Below, in pieces: positions 1 to 13,770 of a stretch of 64,000 bases of DNA (positions within the stretch are counted from its first letter, which is position 1; each line of letters begins with the position of its first letter). Origin of the DNA: Brachyhypopomus gauderio (lineage: Eukaryota > Chordata > Actinopteri > Gymnotiformes > Hypopomidae); the NCBI RefSeq assembly GCF_052324685.1, contig NC_135222.1:7927146-7991145 (forward strand), read 5' to 3'. The translations under genes and the position numbers were made by a program. The notes under the pieces are model-generated. The model was not told the origin of the DNA. It saw only the letters and a program-made list of their open reading frames with translations, and did no database searches.

Positions 1-576
1 ACAACATAAAGAGTTTGTTCTTACGCGTCCTCGAGTCTCATGAGTGACTTTAACACCCCGCTAGTGGGCAGTGGCGTGGAGTCAGTGCAGCACCTGCTTT
101 GCACATCATTCAAACATGGATCAATTTATCTTTCAATTATGACCTGTTCCTTCACCATTGTCAGCCAAGGGCCTCAACACGAGGCTGCTCAGATTAACCA
201 GCTACAGAAAGGACACTGAGATTTGAATAAGAAGGAGGGGGTGGGGTGAGACACGGGGATGGGAGACAGACAGCATGAAGGTCACTTCACACTGCAGACA
301 TATGAATGCCAAACAAAATCTTCAGTGGGAGCTTTGTGAGAAGAGGACGTTAAAATCAATCCAACAGCACCTTGGCACAAGAAAGTGTGGCTAATCATGT
401 CAATTGCAGTCCATTAGACTCAATCACACCCACCTGCCATAGACCATCTTAACCTTGGACGTCGAGACTCGGGACAGAAGAATCTCAGGGCTCTATGGTA
501 AAATCTGTGCTAAGAAGGACTGCTGCTCCCCACATAACAAATATAGTAGCCCGTAGACAAACACACGAGCAACAAC

Positions 577-764
577 TTGATATATGCCTTTATAATCTAT
601 TTGATATATGCCTTTATAATCTATTTAATATATGCCTTTATAATCTATTTGATATATGCCTTTATAATCTATTTAATATATGCCTTTATAATCTATTTGA
701 TATATGCCTTTATAATCTATTTGATATATGCCATTATATTCAACTTGATATATGCCTTTATATT
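577..764. repeat. 24-bp tandem repeat, about 8 copies
   Basis: The unit ttgatatatgcctttataat plus four bases repeats about eight times, with decay in the last two copies. The 24-bp period is a multiple of three, so frames stay open through it. This explains the short repetitive peptides predicted here, which are not genes. Confidence 0.9.
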
Positions 765-3700
765 CCCAGTGCAGAGAGATGACAATGATTTATTCAGACT
801 ATACAGAAAACAGAATCCAATTATACCAACATAGTAATTAACTAACATTCACCAAGAGTGCAAAAATTGGAGTGGAATATAATTTTGATTTGTCAACACT
901 AGACGGTCTTATCAAGGGTTACTGCACATGTACATGCATGCACACACACAAACTATATATACAACAATAAACACTAAGCAATTTATGAAGCAAACACATG
1001 ACAGAGCCAAAGTGTTCTTGTCCGTTATCTCTGTAGCCTTTAATGCCACACTCGCGGCGTATGCTCAACCGCCTGCGTCTCTGTCTATCCTGTGGTCTCG
1101 GACCTCTGGACTGGGTCCAGACTCCAGGTCTGCGTCCAGAGGGCGATGCGGTCTGTCAGAAGAGGGGAAGTGACCGGGCTGACAGCTGCTGTCGGCGGAT
1201 GCGTCAGGGGTCGGAGAGAGAGATCCAAAGGCAGGCCTGGAGCCGCATAGCAATCAGTGCATCAAAGGGGTGAGAGACGGGAGCGGGAGTTAGGGACAGG
1301 GCAAAGAAACGCCATCCTAAAACCATATCACACCTTCCGCCCAGCACACTGGTCATCAGCGTCACGCACGCCGGAGCAGGCATCCCTCTCCATCACTCTC
1401 ACAGCATGTGAATACATGATTCATTCTGACCTACTACGCCGCTGGAGAGGTGTAAAGTGGCAGGTTATAACTCAGGGTCTGCTGTGTAAATCCATGATCA
1501 TCGGGGCCTGTGGTCCTGCATACGAAGGCGGAGCTTAGAGGGTCGGGGCTCGGTGGTAGCGTGCACTGGAAGCCCCGCTCAGATCGTGGCGGGGGCCCCA
1601 GGAGAGCGGGGCGTGCCTGCTGTGTGCATGAAGGGGAGGGGCCGTGCTGGTGACAGGTAGGCTGTCCATCCACACAACGGGACTGTACGGTTGGAACAGG
1701 CATCTTCAGTCTGGGATGTTTTGTACTTCATTTGTATGCACACGCTGCCCAACGCAATAGTCAATAACTGTATTTCCTACACAGAATCAGCTCTGATGAT
1801 CACCAGTAAATAGCCGCGTCTGAACCGTTTAATACGGTCACTGCATTAAAGTACTTTTTCCACTAATCAGCTAACTATTAAGGTTCTCTCAGGCATATTA
1901 TGGCACCTTCAGCAGGATTTTAGCCATGCGGTCACCAGAAAGTCCAACACGAAGATGAACTTCTGCTATTACCATCTCCACAGTGAAGGACCCCACGGCA
2001 CTGTGAACATGCTCCTGCCGCTGGACCTCATTACTATGGCTACAAAAAATAATCTCCCTCAGATACTGTGAATGAGAGTTGGAGTGCATGCTTGAGAGAG
2101 AGAAAGAGAGAGGGGGATGGAGAGAGACACAGAGAGAAGGGGGATAGAGAGAGAGAGACACAGAGGTAGAGAGCAGTTTTCGTCATGCCAGTCATGATCT
2201 CCCATTAGTTCAGCTCAGTCACTTAAACAGGACCTCTGTAGCACAAGGTGTTCCCATCATATTAGAGCACTGACCTACTTACAAACCATCACTGTAATGA
2301 TCTCCCAGAGAGCATTTAAAAACAATGTAGTGCTGCTTCTGAAATAAAGACGTCAAACAGTAGCCGTCCATGTAGTTCAGTCCTGCCAATCCAGACAAGG
2401 GAAAGGGCTGTGATAAAAATCAAATACCAGCCAACCTTGGCCTTAGGTAAACAGATTGATAAACAGCATAAACAGAATTATTCTTTTGTTACTCAAAGTT
2501 GTACTACAAATTGTCAGGTTGTTTTTTTTTTTGTAAGAAAAACATCTGGCGATGGACAGATGTTTGATTTGACAGGTGTACAAAACATGTTCCAACACCT
2601 TAAAGTAATCTTTAAGGCTTAATTAGCATAATGGACATATTGTAGCATTGGAAGCCATCTGAGACAGTGACAGATTCCAAGTAGCACGCTGGCATTACCT
2701 GCATCAAACGCTGTGCTATTGGTCACACAGAGGTAGACCACAGTACAGAATATTTATAGGGAGACATACGTCTCAGTCGCATTTCACTGTCACATCTGGA
2801 GCCAACCAAGTCTGTCTAATGCACTTATTAGCACTGAGATGAGCTGACAAAACTTCCACGCATTACTATTTTGATTCGTCTTCTTTTTCTTGAAAGGTTT
2901 AGTGAGGCGGAGACACCTCCCCCCTCCCCCAGGGGTGCGGTGGGGCAGTCCGGACTCGTCAGGCGGAGAGACAACGCCCCGCCGTCTTGACGACAGCCGA
3001 GTTTTCAGAGTGATTTTCCTCACACCAGGAAATAAGCACAGTCGACAGAAGGAACAAACCATCACAACTTACTCTGAAAACGCAGCCAGTCTGTTTGAAC
3101 CCTGGATGACAGGAGCTAAATAAGAAAATTACCATTTATTACGAATAAGTGCAACATACACACACACACACACGCACGCACATCAGAGGGCGAGATGGAG
3201 AAATGGCCATAATTTCTGTGACCTTAGCAGTTCCACTCAGTTATGGAGGCATTGTCGCCTTGTTCTGTGCTGTTTGGAAAGTCAGATCTTTTCATTTTGT
3301 TGAGTGCTCAAATGTTAACTGCACCATTAGGGCGGTCGGACATGTTGTGATAAACCACGGGCGTTGCTGGCAGCTCCTGTAATTGCTTCTCCAGAATTGG
3401 TCCTGTTCAATAAGCACCATGCTGTTGCATTGCCTACCAATAAGGCCAGAGCAGCTTCCGCTGCGACCTCTCACCCCTCTGAGGCCAAACGCACACTCTC
3501 CTGAAACAGTATCTTCCCTCTCTCGTTTTCTTTCGAATCCCTTTCTTTCTCTCTCTCCTTTTTCTGCTCTTCTCCCTACCTGGCTTGCTCATTTCCCAGC
3601 CTGTAAATAAAGAGAAGGGGGCGATGCACTTGAAGGGAAAGGAGGTAACATTAGGAAGCTCAACCTGCTACACGGTTCAAGGCACCCTAACTGCTCATGG

Positions 3701-3825
3701 ATAATTCATAAACTCCACTGCACACAGCAGAAGAGGAGCGGGGTGGAAATGATGAGAGGATGGGAGGATCCCGACGGACGTGCCGCACCGTTTCTGCTAC
3801 TGATGTGCAAGGCCGACTATAAAGA

Positions 3826-3848
3826 GGGGGGGGGGGGGGGGGGGGGGG
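3826..3848 (+). repeat. Homopolymer of 23 G
   Basis: An uninterrupted run of 23 G residues on the plus strand, followed shortly by a T run and then a short C run. It could form G-quadruplexes and is a likely site of length error in sequencing or assembly. Confidence 0.9.
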
Positions 3849-6800
3849 TGTAAATTGTTTTTTTCCCCCTCTGAGGTCCTCATTGGATTTCTCCCTCACC
3901 TGAGCAACTCCTCGCTTGTCCGTAACCGAGGAATCAATCTGCCATCGTAATTGGCGGTAATGTCTCCCGTTTGGTCGACCCTCACCGTCTCGTGTTCCCC
4001 TCGGCCTCCCGTTGTGGGAGGCTCGTCTTCCTCCGCCTCTCGTGTTCCTCTCCCTCCCGTACTGGACCCGGACGGGGGAGCGGACTATTCAGCCCAAGAC
4101 GATGTATTCTGAAGGGGAGGCCGAATGTCGCCCAACAGATCCGAACAGCTGCTCAGACACTCCTACCTAATAGGCTAAACTGAACAGCCTTGCACTGATT
4201 GGAATCCTCATCTGAAACATCTCACTTGGGTTTTAACAATGTTTCTGGAAGGCTTGAAGGATTATCATATATTTTGTGAGGATTAAATAACTCTGCACGT
4301 CAGACAGCCAGTGTGCACTAGCCTCATTACGACTCAACACTCCGGGATTACACACACCTTTTAAAAGGCACGCGGCTAAAACGCCTCTTCTCCATGTACG
4401 CATCTCCAGGCTACAAACAGCACATATTAGGCCAGTGGGTATTAGATAAAAGGGTGCACTGCTTTCTTTGGATGGGTTTTTTTTTTTTTTTATGTTTGTG
4501 TTTTGTTTTTTTGTCTTTTTTTAAGAGGATGTGGTAAAGACTATCTGCCATCTCCACACAGCTTGATGGGGTAGCACAAACACACAACAAAATCTGGGTT
4601 TTCTTTTTGATCACCATTTCCCCCACCTCTCGTAATGATGATGCCCCGCACAATGTGTTTATGTCGGAAAAAAGGCAGACGGTAAACAGCCATTAGTTTA
4701 ATTAAGGGTGTGTTATGCTCATGACAAACTAAAGACTCTAAAAAATAACAGCCTATTTCAAGTTAGAGGAGAAGAAAAGATTGTGTGATGTTTGATGTGA
4801 TCTTTCATCTAGAAAAAAAACCCCACCACAAATAACATTAATACTAAAGCACAAACACCTTATCCTCACTACCCTTCTCATCCGTATTCCAATTGGTACA
4901 TCTTCCCTGGCGAAGAGTAGAATTATAGTTAGATGGCTCGGGGTAAGATGTACCTGGCACTAACATGATGTGGTTATGAAAGCTCTGTGCTGAGGATCAA
5001 AATGTTCCTCTTAATGGAAATGAGGTTTCCCTACACAGTCTCCGTTATGTGGGGTTAAAGTGCCACCTACTGGTCACTCTCGGTACTTCTTCAAATCTGA
5101 TGCAGGAGAAGACAAGATTAGTCTTAAGCAGTATTACCCAGTATTAAAACTATTACTGATATTGCAATGAGGAAGAAATATCCTGCACCTCCTGTAGTAT
5201 AATGGCAAGGTCGTCTTCATTTTACAGATTAGCCTGTGGTATCAGGAAGTGAACGTCTAACACAAACTCTCACACTGACGGTGTACCACACACAGCAGTG
5301 CAGGTGTGCGTGAGAAAGACTGTATTCCTGCCTGTTTTGAAGTGAGAAAAAAAAATCAACCTGACTGGCAAAAAATAAATAAATTAAAAAAAACACAGCC
5401 TGTTAGTAAAATGTTGTGCGATTCCATTATTTTAGGGGCTTTGATTTTTCTTTCAGATCCCCAGACTTTTTCATGTTGTTGTTTTTGTGCGCGTTTAACA
5501 TTTTACCTTAGGACTGTCCTCTAAATTGCCAATAAGTGTTTCCTAGCATACATTTTCCTTGGTGTGATTCATATTAAAAGGTTATTGTGAGGAACCCTGG
5601 ATTAAAGCAGCCATTACGATGGGTGAGTTTTCATCCAGCTCACCCAGATACAACATCCTAGTTACACCAACATCATTTAGTTTGTTATAAAGTGATCTAC
5701 AAAAATCATGATTCAAAATTAAACAAAAACTAAATTAAACCGTAGTGCAAAGAGACACCATGATGGCCGTAAATGTACTGGCAGAATACAGTAATGGGTC
5801 ACTCCATGTTCAAGCCATCACACTATCTGTGTTATACTCAGAAACTGTAATAAGTCATATTAAAATGACCTACAGTAACGCCACAGGTGCACAGACAGTA
5901 CATCAGTGTTCATCAGTGTTCATCAGCTAGCTTCTACCAATTTGTGCCAATATTTCCAGCTGAGTGAAAAGGTCCCACAAATCAACTGAACCGAACAATA
6001 ACATCACATAGCTACAAATATAGCATCACAGTTCATATTTACATAACAAACAAGTTGAACACAAAATATTAAGAATAACCATCTCCATTTTTCGGAACGA
6101 ATGTTTTCCCACATCTGAAGGGCATTCCGGGTGAGTGAATGCAGGAAGACAGTCGGGTTTGCAGTGAGCTACACATGGTTTCCTGAGAAACAGGACATTT
6201 CTCATTGAGATTCTTCATCAGCTGTGCAATGCAAGTTAAGTGCTTTTCATATACAGGAGAGGAGAGCAGACAGACACACATTACCTGGAGAATGTCTAGA
6301 TCAGCAGGTTCTAGGAAAGACAACAACCTCAGAAGAGCTTATTCCTAAGAACAGCAAAATACCCATAAACCCCTTAAAACAGTCGGCTTCGGGCACCCTG
6401 CTGAACAATCCAGACCTCACCACTGTCAAAAAATTCTGAGATGGGTTTATTCAAGGAGGTTTCACTTAATACTGTTGGGCATGGTTACCCCCAAATAGAG
6501 AACAATGTATGTAATGCAATCACGTAATGTAATAAAAAGTAGCTCTCTGAACCATCATAGAATAATTCATACAAGATATATGTTCTGCCATTTTATACTT
6601 AGATCTGTATCACACTGTAAAAATGTTAGATTAACTATATTAAAGCCACGGCTGCATAGACAGAAAGTTCAAAAAGATCTAGTCTAATTAAAGCCAAGAT
6701 ATCAATACAGAATCTATACAGGATAGATCAACAAGGCCTTAAGATCACTGTATAATTAACACAGATCAAGTTCACGTCCACAAAAAAACATGCAACATAA

Positions 6801-7428
6801 CATTACGCTTCATAAACAACAAACAAAATGTGATTCAAACCTGAATATGAATCAAAGCACAAATACGCTAGTAAAGAAAGTGATTGTTAGATTTAGTAAA
6901 GTTTCAGAGGTCAGGCATCGTAACACCATCTGTTTCATCTTGGCTCTGTCATTTTGTGCCGAAATGTAACCAAGAGCGCCTTTCAGCACACTGAATAAAG
7001 CACGTTGTGATAACCTTAACGATATCAGGAAGGCGAAGGACATCACCGTCACTCATAAACCAACTGAGGGTGCAGCGTACAACAACGCACGACGGCTTAC
7101 AAGGGAGTCAAGGTAACAAGGTGCAATTTAAGGTGCAACTTTCTCAAGCTCCTCCAACTGCTTTTTCCTCCAACATCAAATCAGCCTGATCGAAGGAGAA
7201 GAGCAGGTCCGAACCAGTTACAGAAACCAGCCCCCAGTGCAGAATCCTTCCACGCCATGTGGAGCAGAGAAGACACACAGGCTACAGCTTTGCTAATGTG
7301 ACTGTCTTCCCGGGGTGTGTGTGTTTGTTTGGACTGGTTTCAACTTCAGATACAGAGATCCAAGGGCACATCTAGCTCTCTCAAACAAACAGTTGCACTA
7401 AAGCTCCCCCTGTGATGCATGCTAGTCC

Positions 7429-7430
<2 letters not shown>

Positions 7431-7464
<34 letters not shown>
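7431..7464. repeat. (CA)n microsatellite
   Basis: A simple CA dinucleotide run about 200 bp to the left of the hAT element. No exon abuts it. Confidence 0.9.
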
Positions 7465-7467
<3 letters not shown>

Positions 7468-7650
7468 CGGAAACAGGATCATGCTTCAGGAATGTTCTGA
7501 GAAAAGTGTTCAGTTAGTGACGAAACCTTCTACAGCTCACAGATTCTCCCGCTCAAACACCAGAACACATTCCAGTGGATCACTAACGGTCTCTCTCTCT
7601 GCCCAAAAAACAAACTTCCTTTCTCCATCATTTCCTCTGCTGCCCCACAC

Positions 7651-9429
7651 TAGTGTTGTCACGATACTAAGAATTACAACTTCGATACGATACTTTAAAA
7701 AGTAATGAAATTCGATACAATTTTCGATACCAAAGTCAGATACTGTGCTCATTTCCGTTTTAAAGGCTTTTTATTTGTTTTTTATAAACAAACAAATGAA
7801 TATTGTATTTTGTTTCACAAATGTCAAATAAATAAAAGGTGTAGTCCCTACCACATTAAAACAGAAAAATAAATAATTGCACATTAATATAAATTAACAT
7901 AAATAATAGTAGTGCACTCTGGAATTCACATTTAGAAGTTAAGAAAGGCTAGTGCAAAAAGTGTATTTTAAGTATAATTTAAACAACTTTAACTCTTTAA
8001 GTAACTAAAACTTCAGTATTAGAGTTCAGTATTCATAGATGATTGATCCATTGTAGTACGATCACTCTTTTTTTCTCCCTGTATGCTGTCGCACTTACGG
8101 CTCTTAAACCAAGAATATGACATTTGCTAGGATACCATAATCGGACACATAATTTTGTATGCTATAATACTAGAAATGGGAATAATCACCAACTTCTTGG
8201 AATGTTTTGTACAAATATGCGTGCCTTCAGGTGTTTGGCCAGATTCGTTGTGTTAAGTTAGGTTTAAACTTTCGCGAGTGACCGTAGAGCGCGAGTCCGC
8301 ACACCTTGTCCGCGTGCTTGAAAATGCTTGAAACAAATAGCTGTCTGACTGAACCGTTCTCTTGTATTACGTTAACAAATACGAGCCTCTTGTAATTCTA
8401 GGACGAAACATGAGAGAACGTGAAGACGTTAAAATTGGGCGTTTTGAAAATAAACAACCATTAAATAATGTGATAAAAAAGCGAATCATTTCGAGTATAT
8501 GTATAAATATTTAACTAAAGTTTAACGTACTGGGAAATATTGAAATGGACCTTGAAAGCACACGGGAGACACGAACAGCCTTGTGTGTGCGAACACACTT
8601 GGCCAATAAACCTGATTCTGAAAGTGACGTACAAGTGCTTTAATTCCACCTTGTTGGTGTATGAACCCTACAAACATGACTGTTCATTGCGCTGCGGTGC
8701 GCGCTAAGTTACAAAATTCTAGAGGTGCACGACCTCGCGAATTGACAGCGCGCGAGGCTACTGCGATTACATCATTTTCACCGCGCGGACCCTCGCAGCG
8801 CGTCAAGTATAAACCAGGCTTTAGCGCACTTCGTTGAAATGTTCCGAAAGCACCGCCTGCAAACTGGCTTGTTCATGTCCTTCGGTTTTCCATCTGTATC
8901 TGCTTCGAATCCAAAGTATTTCCACACAGCACTTCTGCTGCTTTCCTTGTTTAATTAAGACGAGCTGCGAACACACTGCGTTTGTTTTAGCTGCCATTTC
9001 AGCATTACCAACTGTTCTGTGCATTACGGCACCTTGGGTGGGTCAAACGAAAGCGCATTTTATGTAAAAAGAATCGATTGGCTCCTTTGGTTGGTACAGC
9101 TTTAAAGCACCGTTTTCAGACCGGTTTTGATGTGTCCACGGGGTTGCCATGACTGTCTGAAATGTATGCAAATAATTCCATATTTCGCTTGTAGTTTTTC
9201 AACAAGCATCGTACACGTTTCTTCTTATTCTGCAGAGAGGAGGCAAGCGCTGCACTGCTGTACGCGCACACTGCCCCCGTGTGGCACTCTTTGGAAATAC
9301 TGCTCTTAAAAAAAAAAAAAAAACGCACTTAGTCCTATAGCACCGATACTAAGCAAACTGGGTATAGTACCGTTTTTAATGACGAAGTATCGCGATACTA
9401 CTCTAGTATCGGTATACCGTGCAACACTA
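7651..9429. mobile_element. Non-autonomous hAT-type DNA transposon, 1.78 kb
   Basis: The ends are imperfect inverted repeats. The left end starts TAGTGTTGTCACGATAC, and the right end read on the minus strand starts TAGTGTTGCACGGTATAC. The element is flanked on both sides by the same 8-bp duplication ccccacac (7643-7650 and 9430-9437). An 8-bp duplication and short TIRs are hallmarks of the hAT superfamily. Both ends carry several copies of a CGATAC/GATAC motif, which resemble subterminal transposase-binding repeats. Inside there is no transposase-like open frame, so the copy is non-autonomous. Its interior holds a GC-rich stretch (8640-8810) and a short LINE-type 3' tail near 8530-8625. Confidence 0.88.
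8530..8625 (+). mobile_element. LINE-type 3' tail fragment inside the hAT element
   Basis: The segment ending ttggccaataaacctgattc resembles the 3' end of widespread fish non-LTR retrotransposons, which typically end in 'caataaa..ctgattctga'. A related tail ends the LINE relic near 42.9 kb. It is probably a truncated insertion or part of the original hAT cargo. The assignment rests on this tail motif only. Confidence 0.4.
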
Positions 9430-10693
9430 CCCCACACCCTCTACAACACACCCCCACCCACACACCCCCAGTTCATGTTTTGGGCTCATTCACACTCTCC
9501 CTTATAAAAACTCAGCATCCTGACAGAGCTGCTTCGTCCCCAAGGCACTCGGGGTTATATGGGCAAAATTAACCATCTGGGCGAGATTGGCCACTTGTCT
9601 GTGCCTGGGGCAGCAACTCACATGATATGCCAAACACACTAGGAGAGAGAAACCGCCACCAGCTCAGAGACAACCATCACCAGTGCCAGCCAGCGCTTTC
9701 ACACCAGTCACAAATCAGACAGAACCAGGAACAATAACCTCATACTTCCAACACAATCAGCCTGGGACAGACTATTTGAACATAATAAGCCAATTTCATC
9801 AGAAAGACAGCAGATGAAATTCAAGAGTCTTTGCTAACTTTACCCATCACAGGCATTGAATCTTCTAAATGAAGGGCTAGCCGGAGGCCACTTCCCACTC
9901 AGATGGAGAAACTCTTGGCTCCACTACCACACCCCACCCCTCACCCACCCACCCCCCACCTGTGTGATCTGGCAAGCGTTACTGCACACTGTTGCCACAT
10001 TACGCATGGAAGCAACCACACATTAGTCTGGAATTATGTCCGTGCTAATTTTATCCTTTATTTAGCAATGCAGTTAACATTGAAAAAGAGAGTCATGCCA
10101 GATATTGGAGCAAAATGGGTGGGAGGACTGAAAATGCAGTGAATGAATGCCCAGACTGCTAAACAGAGCTCGCGGGAGCCTGTAGTGATTCGAGGGCCAA
10201 TTGCCCACCCTGTGTCCCCCCATGAGGCTGCTGGGACTGAGGTTGTGAGGGGAAGGTTCTTCACGTGGCACTGCTAGCCTCTGCCGCTCTCGTATTTAAT
10301 GAAGGCGTTAAGATGTCGCCTGCAAACTAATCTGATAACTCCTGACATTTAATTTAATACAACACTGATCATCAACAGTTCTCATGTCACCATCAAAAGG
10401 TCAATTATTATATAACGACCGACACTTACAGGAGAAAAGTGCACCTCCTTTAATTAAGCATTACACAGTAAATAATGGTAAGTTATTGTAATTAAATTAA
10501 CGAGGAAAGTGGTGTAATAACCTCGCCAGACAGAACTAGAGAAGCAGTGAGACCCTCTTAAAAGTGCTTTATTAGTTAGTACCTTGGCATCCTTCTACTG
10601 AAACACACTCCGTGAATCAGCAATGCAAAAGACCGAAAAAGTGCAAAAAACAGACCACACACACAGCTGGGAAGCTGGATGTGAGGCTCATGA

Positions 10694-13174
10694 TGTTTTA
10701 CACAAACATAATACTCACTCACATATCTGACCCTCCTGTTTTACACAAACATAATACTCACTCACATATCGGACCCTCCTGTTTTACACAAACATAATAC
10801 TCACTCACATATCTGACCCTCCTGTTTTACACAAACATAATACTCACACATATATCTGACCCTCCTGTTTTACACAAACATAATACTCACTCACATATCT
10901 GACCCTCCTGTTTTACACAAACATAATACTCACACACATATCTGACCCTCCTGTTTTACACAAACATAATACTCATATCTGACCCTCCTGTTTTACACAA
11001 ACAAATACTCACTCACATATCTGACCCTCCTGTTTTACACAAACATAATACTCACTCACATATCTGACCCTCCTGTTTTACACAAACATAATACTCATAT
11101 CTGACCCTCCTGTTTTACACAAACATAATACTCACACACATATCTGACCCTCCTGTTTTACACAAACATAATACTCACACACATATCTGACCCTCCTGTT
11201 TTACACAAACATAATACTCATATCTGACCCTCCTGTTTTACACAAACATAATACTCACTCACATATCGGACCCTCCTGTTTTACACAAACATAATACTCA
11301 CTCACATATCTGACCCTCCTGTTTTACACAAACATAATACTCACACACATATCTGACCCTCCTGTTTTACACAAACATAATACTCATATCTGACCCTCCT
11401 GTTTTACACAAACATAATACTCACACACATATCTGACCCTCCTGTTTTACACAAACATAATACTCATATCTGACCCTCCTGTTTTACACAAACATAATAC
11501 TCATATCTGACCCTCCTGTTTTACACAAACATAATACTCACTCACATCTGACCCTCCTGTTTTACACAAACATAATACTCACTCACATATCTGACCCTCC
11601 TGTTTTACACAAACATAATACTCACACACATATCTGACCCTCCTGTTTTACACAAACATAATACTCACATATCTGACCCTCCTGTTTTACACAAACATAA
11701 TACTCACACACATATCTGACCCTCCTGTTTTACACAAACATAATACTCACACATATATCTGACCCTCCTGTTTTACACAAATATAATACTCACACACATA
11801 TCTGACCCTCCTGTTTTACACAAACATAATACTCACACACATATCTGACCCTCCTGTTTTACACAAACATAATACTCACATATCTGACCCTCCTGTTTTA
11901 CACAAACATAATACTCACACACATATCTGACCCTCCTGTTTTACACAAACATAATACTCACACACATATCTGACCCTCCTGTTTTACACAAATATAATAC
12001 TCACTCACATATCTGACCCTCCTGTTTTACACAAACATAATACTCACAAACATATCTGACCCTCCTGTTTTACACAAACATAATACTCACTCACATATCT
12101 GACCCTCCTGTTTTACACAAACATAATACTCACTCACATATCTGACCCTCCTGTTTTACACAAACATAATACTCACACACATATCTGACCCTCCTGTTTT
12201 ACACAAACATAATACTCACTCACATATCTGACCCTCCTGTTTTACACAAACATAATACTCACATATCTGACCCTCCTGTTTTACACAAACATAATACTCA
12301 CACACATATCTGACCCTCCTGTTTTACACAAACATAATACTCACACACATATCTGACCCTCCTGTTTTACACAAATATAATACTCACTCACATATCTGAC
12401 CCTCCTGTTTTACACAAACATAATACTCACTCACATATCTGACCCTCCTGTTTTACACAAACATAATACTCACACACATATCTGACCCTCCTGTTTTACA
12501 CAAACATAATACTCACATATCTGACCCTCCTGTTTTACACAAACATAATACTCACACACATATCTGACCCTCCTGTTTTACACAAACATAATACTCACAC
12601 ACATATCTGACCCTCCTGTTTTACACAAATATAATACTCACTCACATAGCTGACCCTCCTGTTTTACACAAACATAATACTCACTCACATATCTGACCCT
12701 CCTGTTTTACACAAACATAATACTCACATATCTGACCCTCCTGTTTTACACAAACATAATACTCACTCACATATCTGACCCTCCTGTTTTACACAAACAT
12801 AATACTCACTCACATATCTGACCCTCCTGTTTTACACAAACATAATACTCACATATCTGACCCTCCTGTTTTACACAAACATAATACTCACATATCTGAC
12901 CCTCCTGTTTTACACAAACATAATACTCACATATCTGACCCTCCTGTTTTACACAAACATAATACTCACACACATATCTGACCCTCCTGTTTTACACATA
13001 ATACTCACAAACATATCTGACCCTCCTGTTTTACACAAACATAATACTCACATATCTGACCCTCCTGTTTTACACAAACATAATACTCACACACATATCT
13101 GACCCTCCTGTTTTACACATAATACTCACAAACATATCTGGTCCTCCTGTTTTACACAAACACATAATACTCAC
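10694..13174. repeat. 2.5-kb minisatellite, 35-43-bp units, roughly 60 copies
   Basis: The core tgaccctcctgttttacaca is followed by aacataatactcac and a variable CA/CT-rich spacer (ctcacata, acacata or none). This gives full 43-bp units and shorter variants near 35-37 bp. On the minus strand each unit contains GTGAGTATTATG, a near-perfect 5' splice-site motif. The right end of the array runs directly into the donor of the candidate exon at 13175, and the exon's last bases (GAGGACCAAAT) resemble the unit's GAGGACCAGAT/GAGGGTCAGAT. The array therefore probably grew from that exon-intron junction. Confidence 0.93.
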
Positions 13175-13294
13175 AAATTTGGTCCTCTTCTCGCCGTCCT
13201 CGCTCCCACACGCTCCGGCGGTGAAGTCCTTCCTCCTCGGCATTTTGTTCCTTCTTCCACGCCCGTAAGAGTCGCTGCGTTGTCGGTCATCCAT
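13175..13294 (-). CDS. Candidate first coding exon of an unidentified minus-strand gene
   Basis: On the minus strand, a CpG-rich segment contains an open frame from ATG at 13294 to a strong donor (AAATTT|GTGAGT at 13175/13174). It encodes about 40 residues rich in Arg, Lys and Asp. A second in-frame ATG at 13243 has a better Kozak context and would start the protein at MPRRKDFTAGACG. I do not recognise the product. The MPRRK start is also found in teashirt-type zinc-finger proteins, but what follows does not match, so I give no family. No downstream exon was found to the left edge, which would imply a first intron longer than 13 kb. It could equally be a chance open frame in a CpG island. Confidence 0.3.
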
Positions 13295-13770
13295 CGAACG
13301 GTAATAACGGTAGTAATGTAAGTAACGTCAGTAACGTCAGTAACGGTAACTGGTAACTAACGTCGTATACATAGCAATGCTAGCTACCCTGCTAGCTTGA
13401 AGGCTCTTGGCAGCTAAAGATAATCCAATTTCGGACGTGGGTCACTTGGCCCCGTTTCAAACTCACGCTTCCCTCTCAACATCAACGTCCTGGTTTGCGG
13501 CTAATGCGGTCTTTTGTCCGAAGAACAGACGCTGTCTGACATTAAACACGGAGCTGCACGAGCCCAAAGGCAGCGGAGGTAACACGGCTCCAAACGTCCG
13601 CTCTGAAATTCCCGCCGTGCTGCGTGTCATTAAACAGCCAATCAGGGACACGGGATTATACCGGTTATGACGTAAGAGAACGTTCAAGACATTTGATTGG
13701 CAGAGAAAGCGAGGGACGAATGGCGTTCAAAACAGGCCCCGCAGAAAACGCCCATTGGCCGCTGCAGGGT
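13175..13770 (-). promoter_or_regulatory. CpG-rich promoter-like segment
   Basis: Compared with the AT-rich flanks, this stretch is clearly enriched in CpG and GC. It contains short direct repeats of the type agtaacgtc (13300-13360) and ends where the DNA becomes very AT-rich at about 13800. Its position next to the candidate first exon suggests a promoter, possibly for a minus-strand transcript. No TATA box was identified. Confidence 0.4.

Larger units (their letters stand above)
1..7650. other. Intergenic or intronic DNA without a recognised gene
   Basis: No open frame here is long, recognisable or bounded by convincing splice sites in a continuing frame. The stretch holds a 24-bp tandem array (577-764), a GA-rich tract near 2095-2165, short CA repeats (3160-3175 and 7431-7464) and a run of 23 G residues at 3826-3848. 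Part of it could be a long first intron of the minus-strand gene that may begin near 13.29 kb, but I see no exon that proves this. Confidence 0.5.

Noticed and set aside
6069-6326. Possible coding exon with AG|AACCTGCTG..CTCCAG|GTAATG
   Set aside because: The splice-like borders enclose only a few residues, the peptide is not recognised, and the region resembles a sequence at 62.9 kb, suggesting a dispersed repeat.
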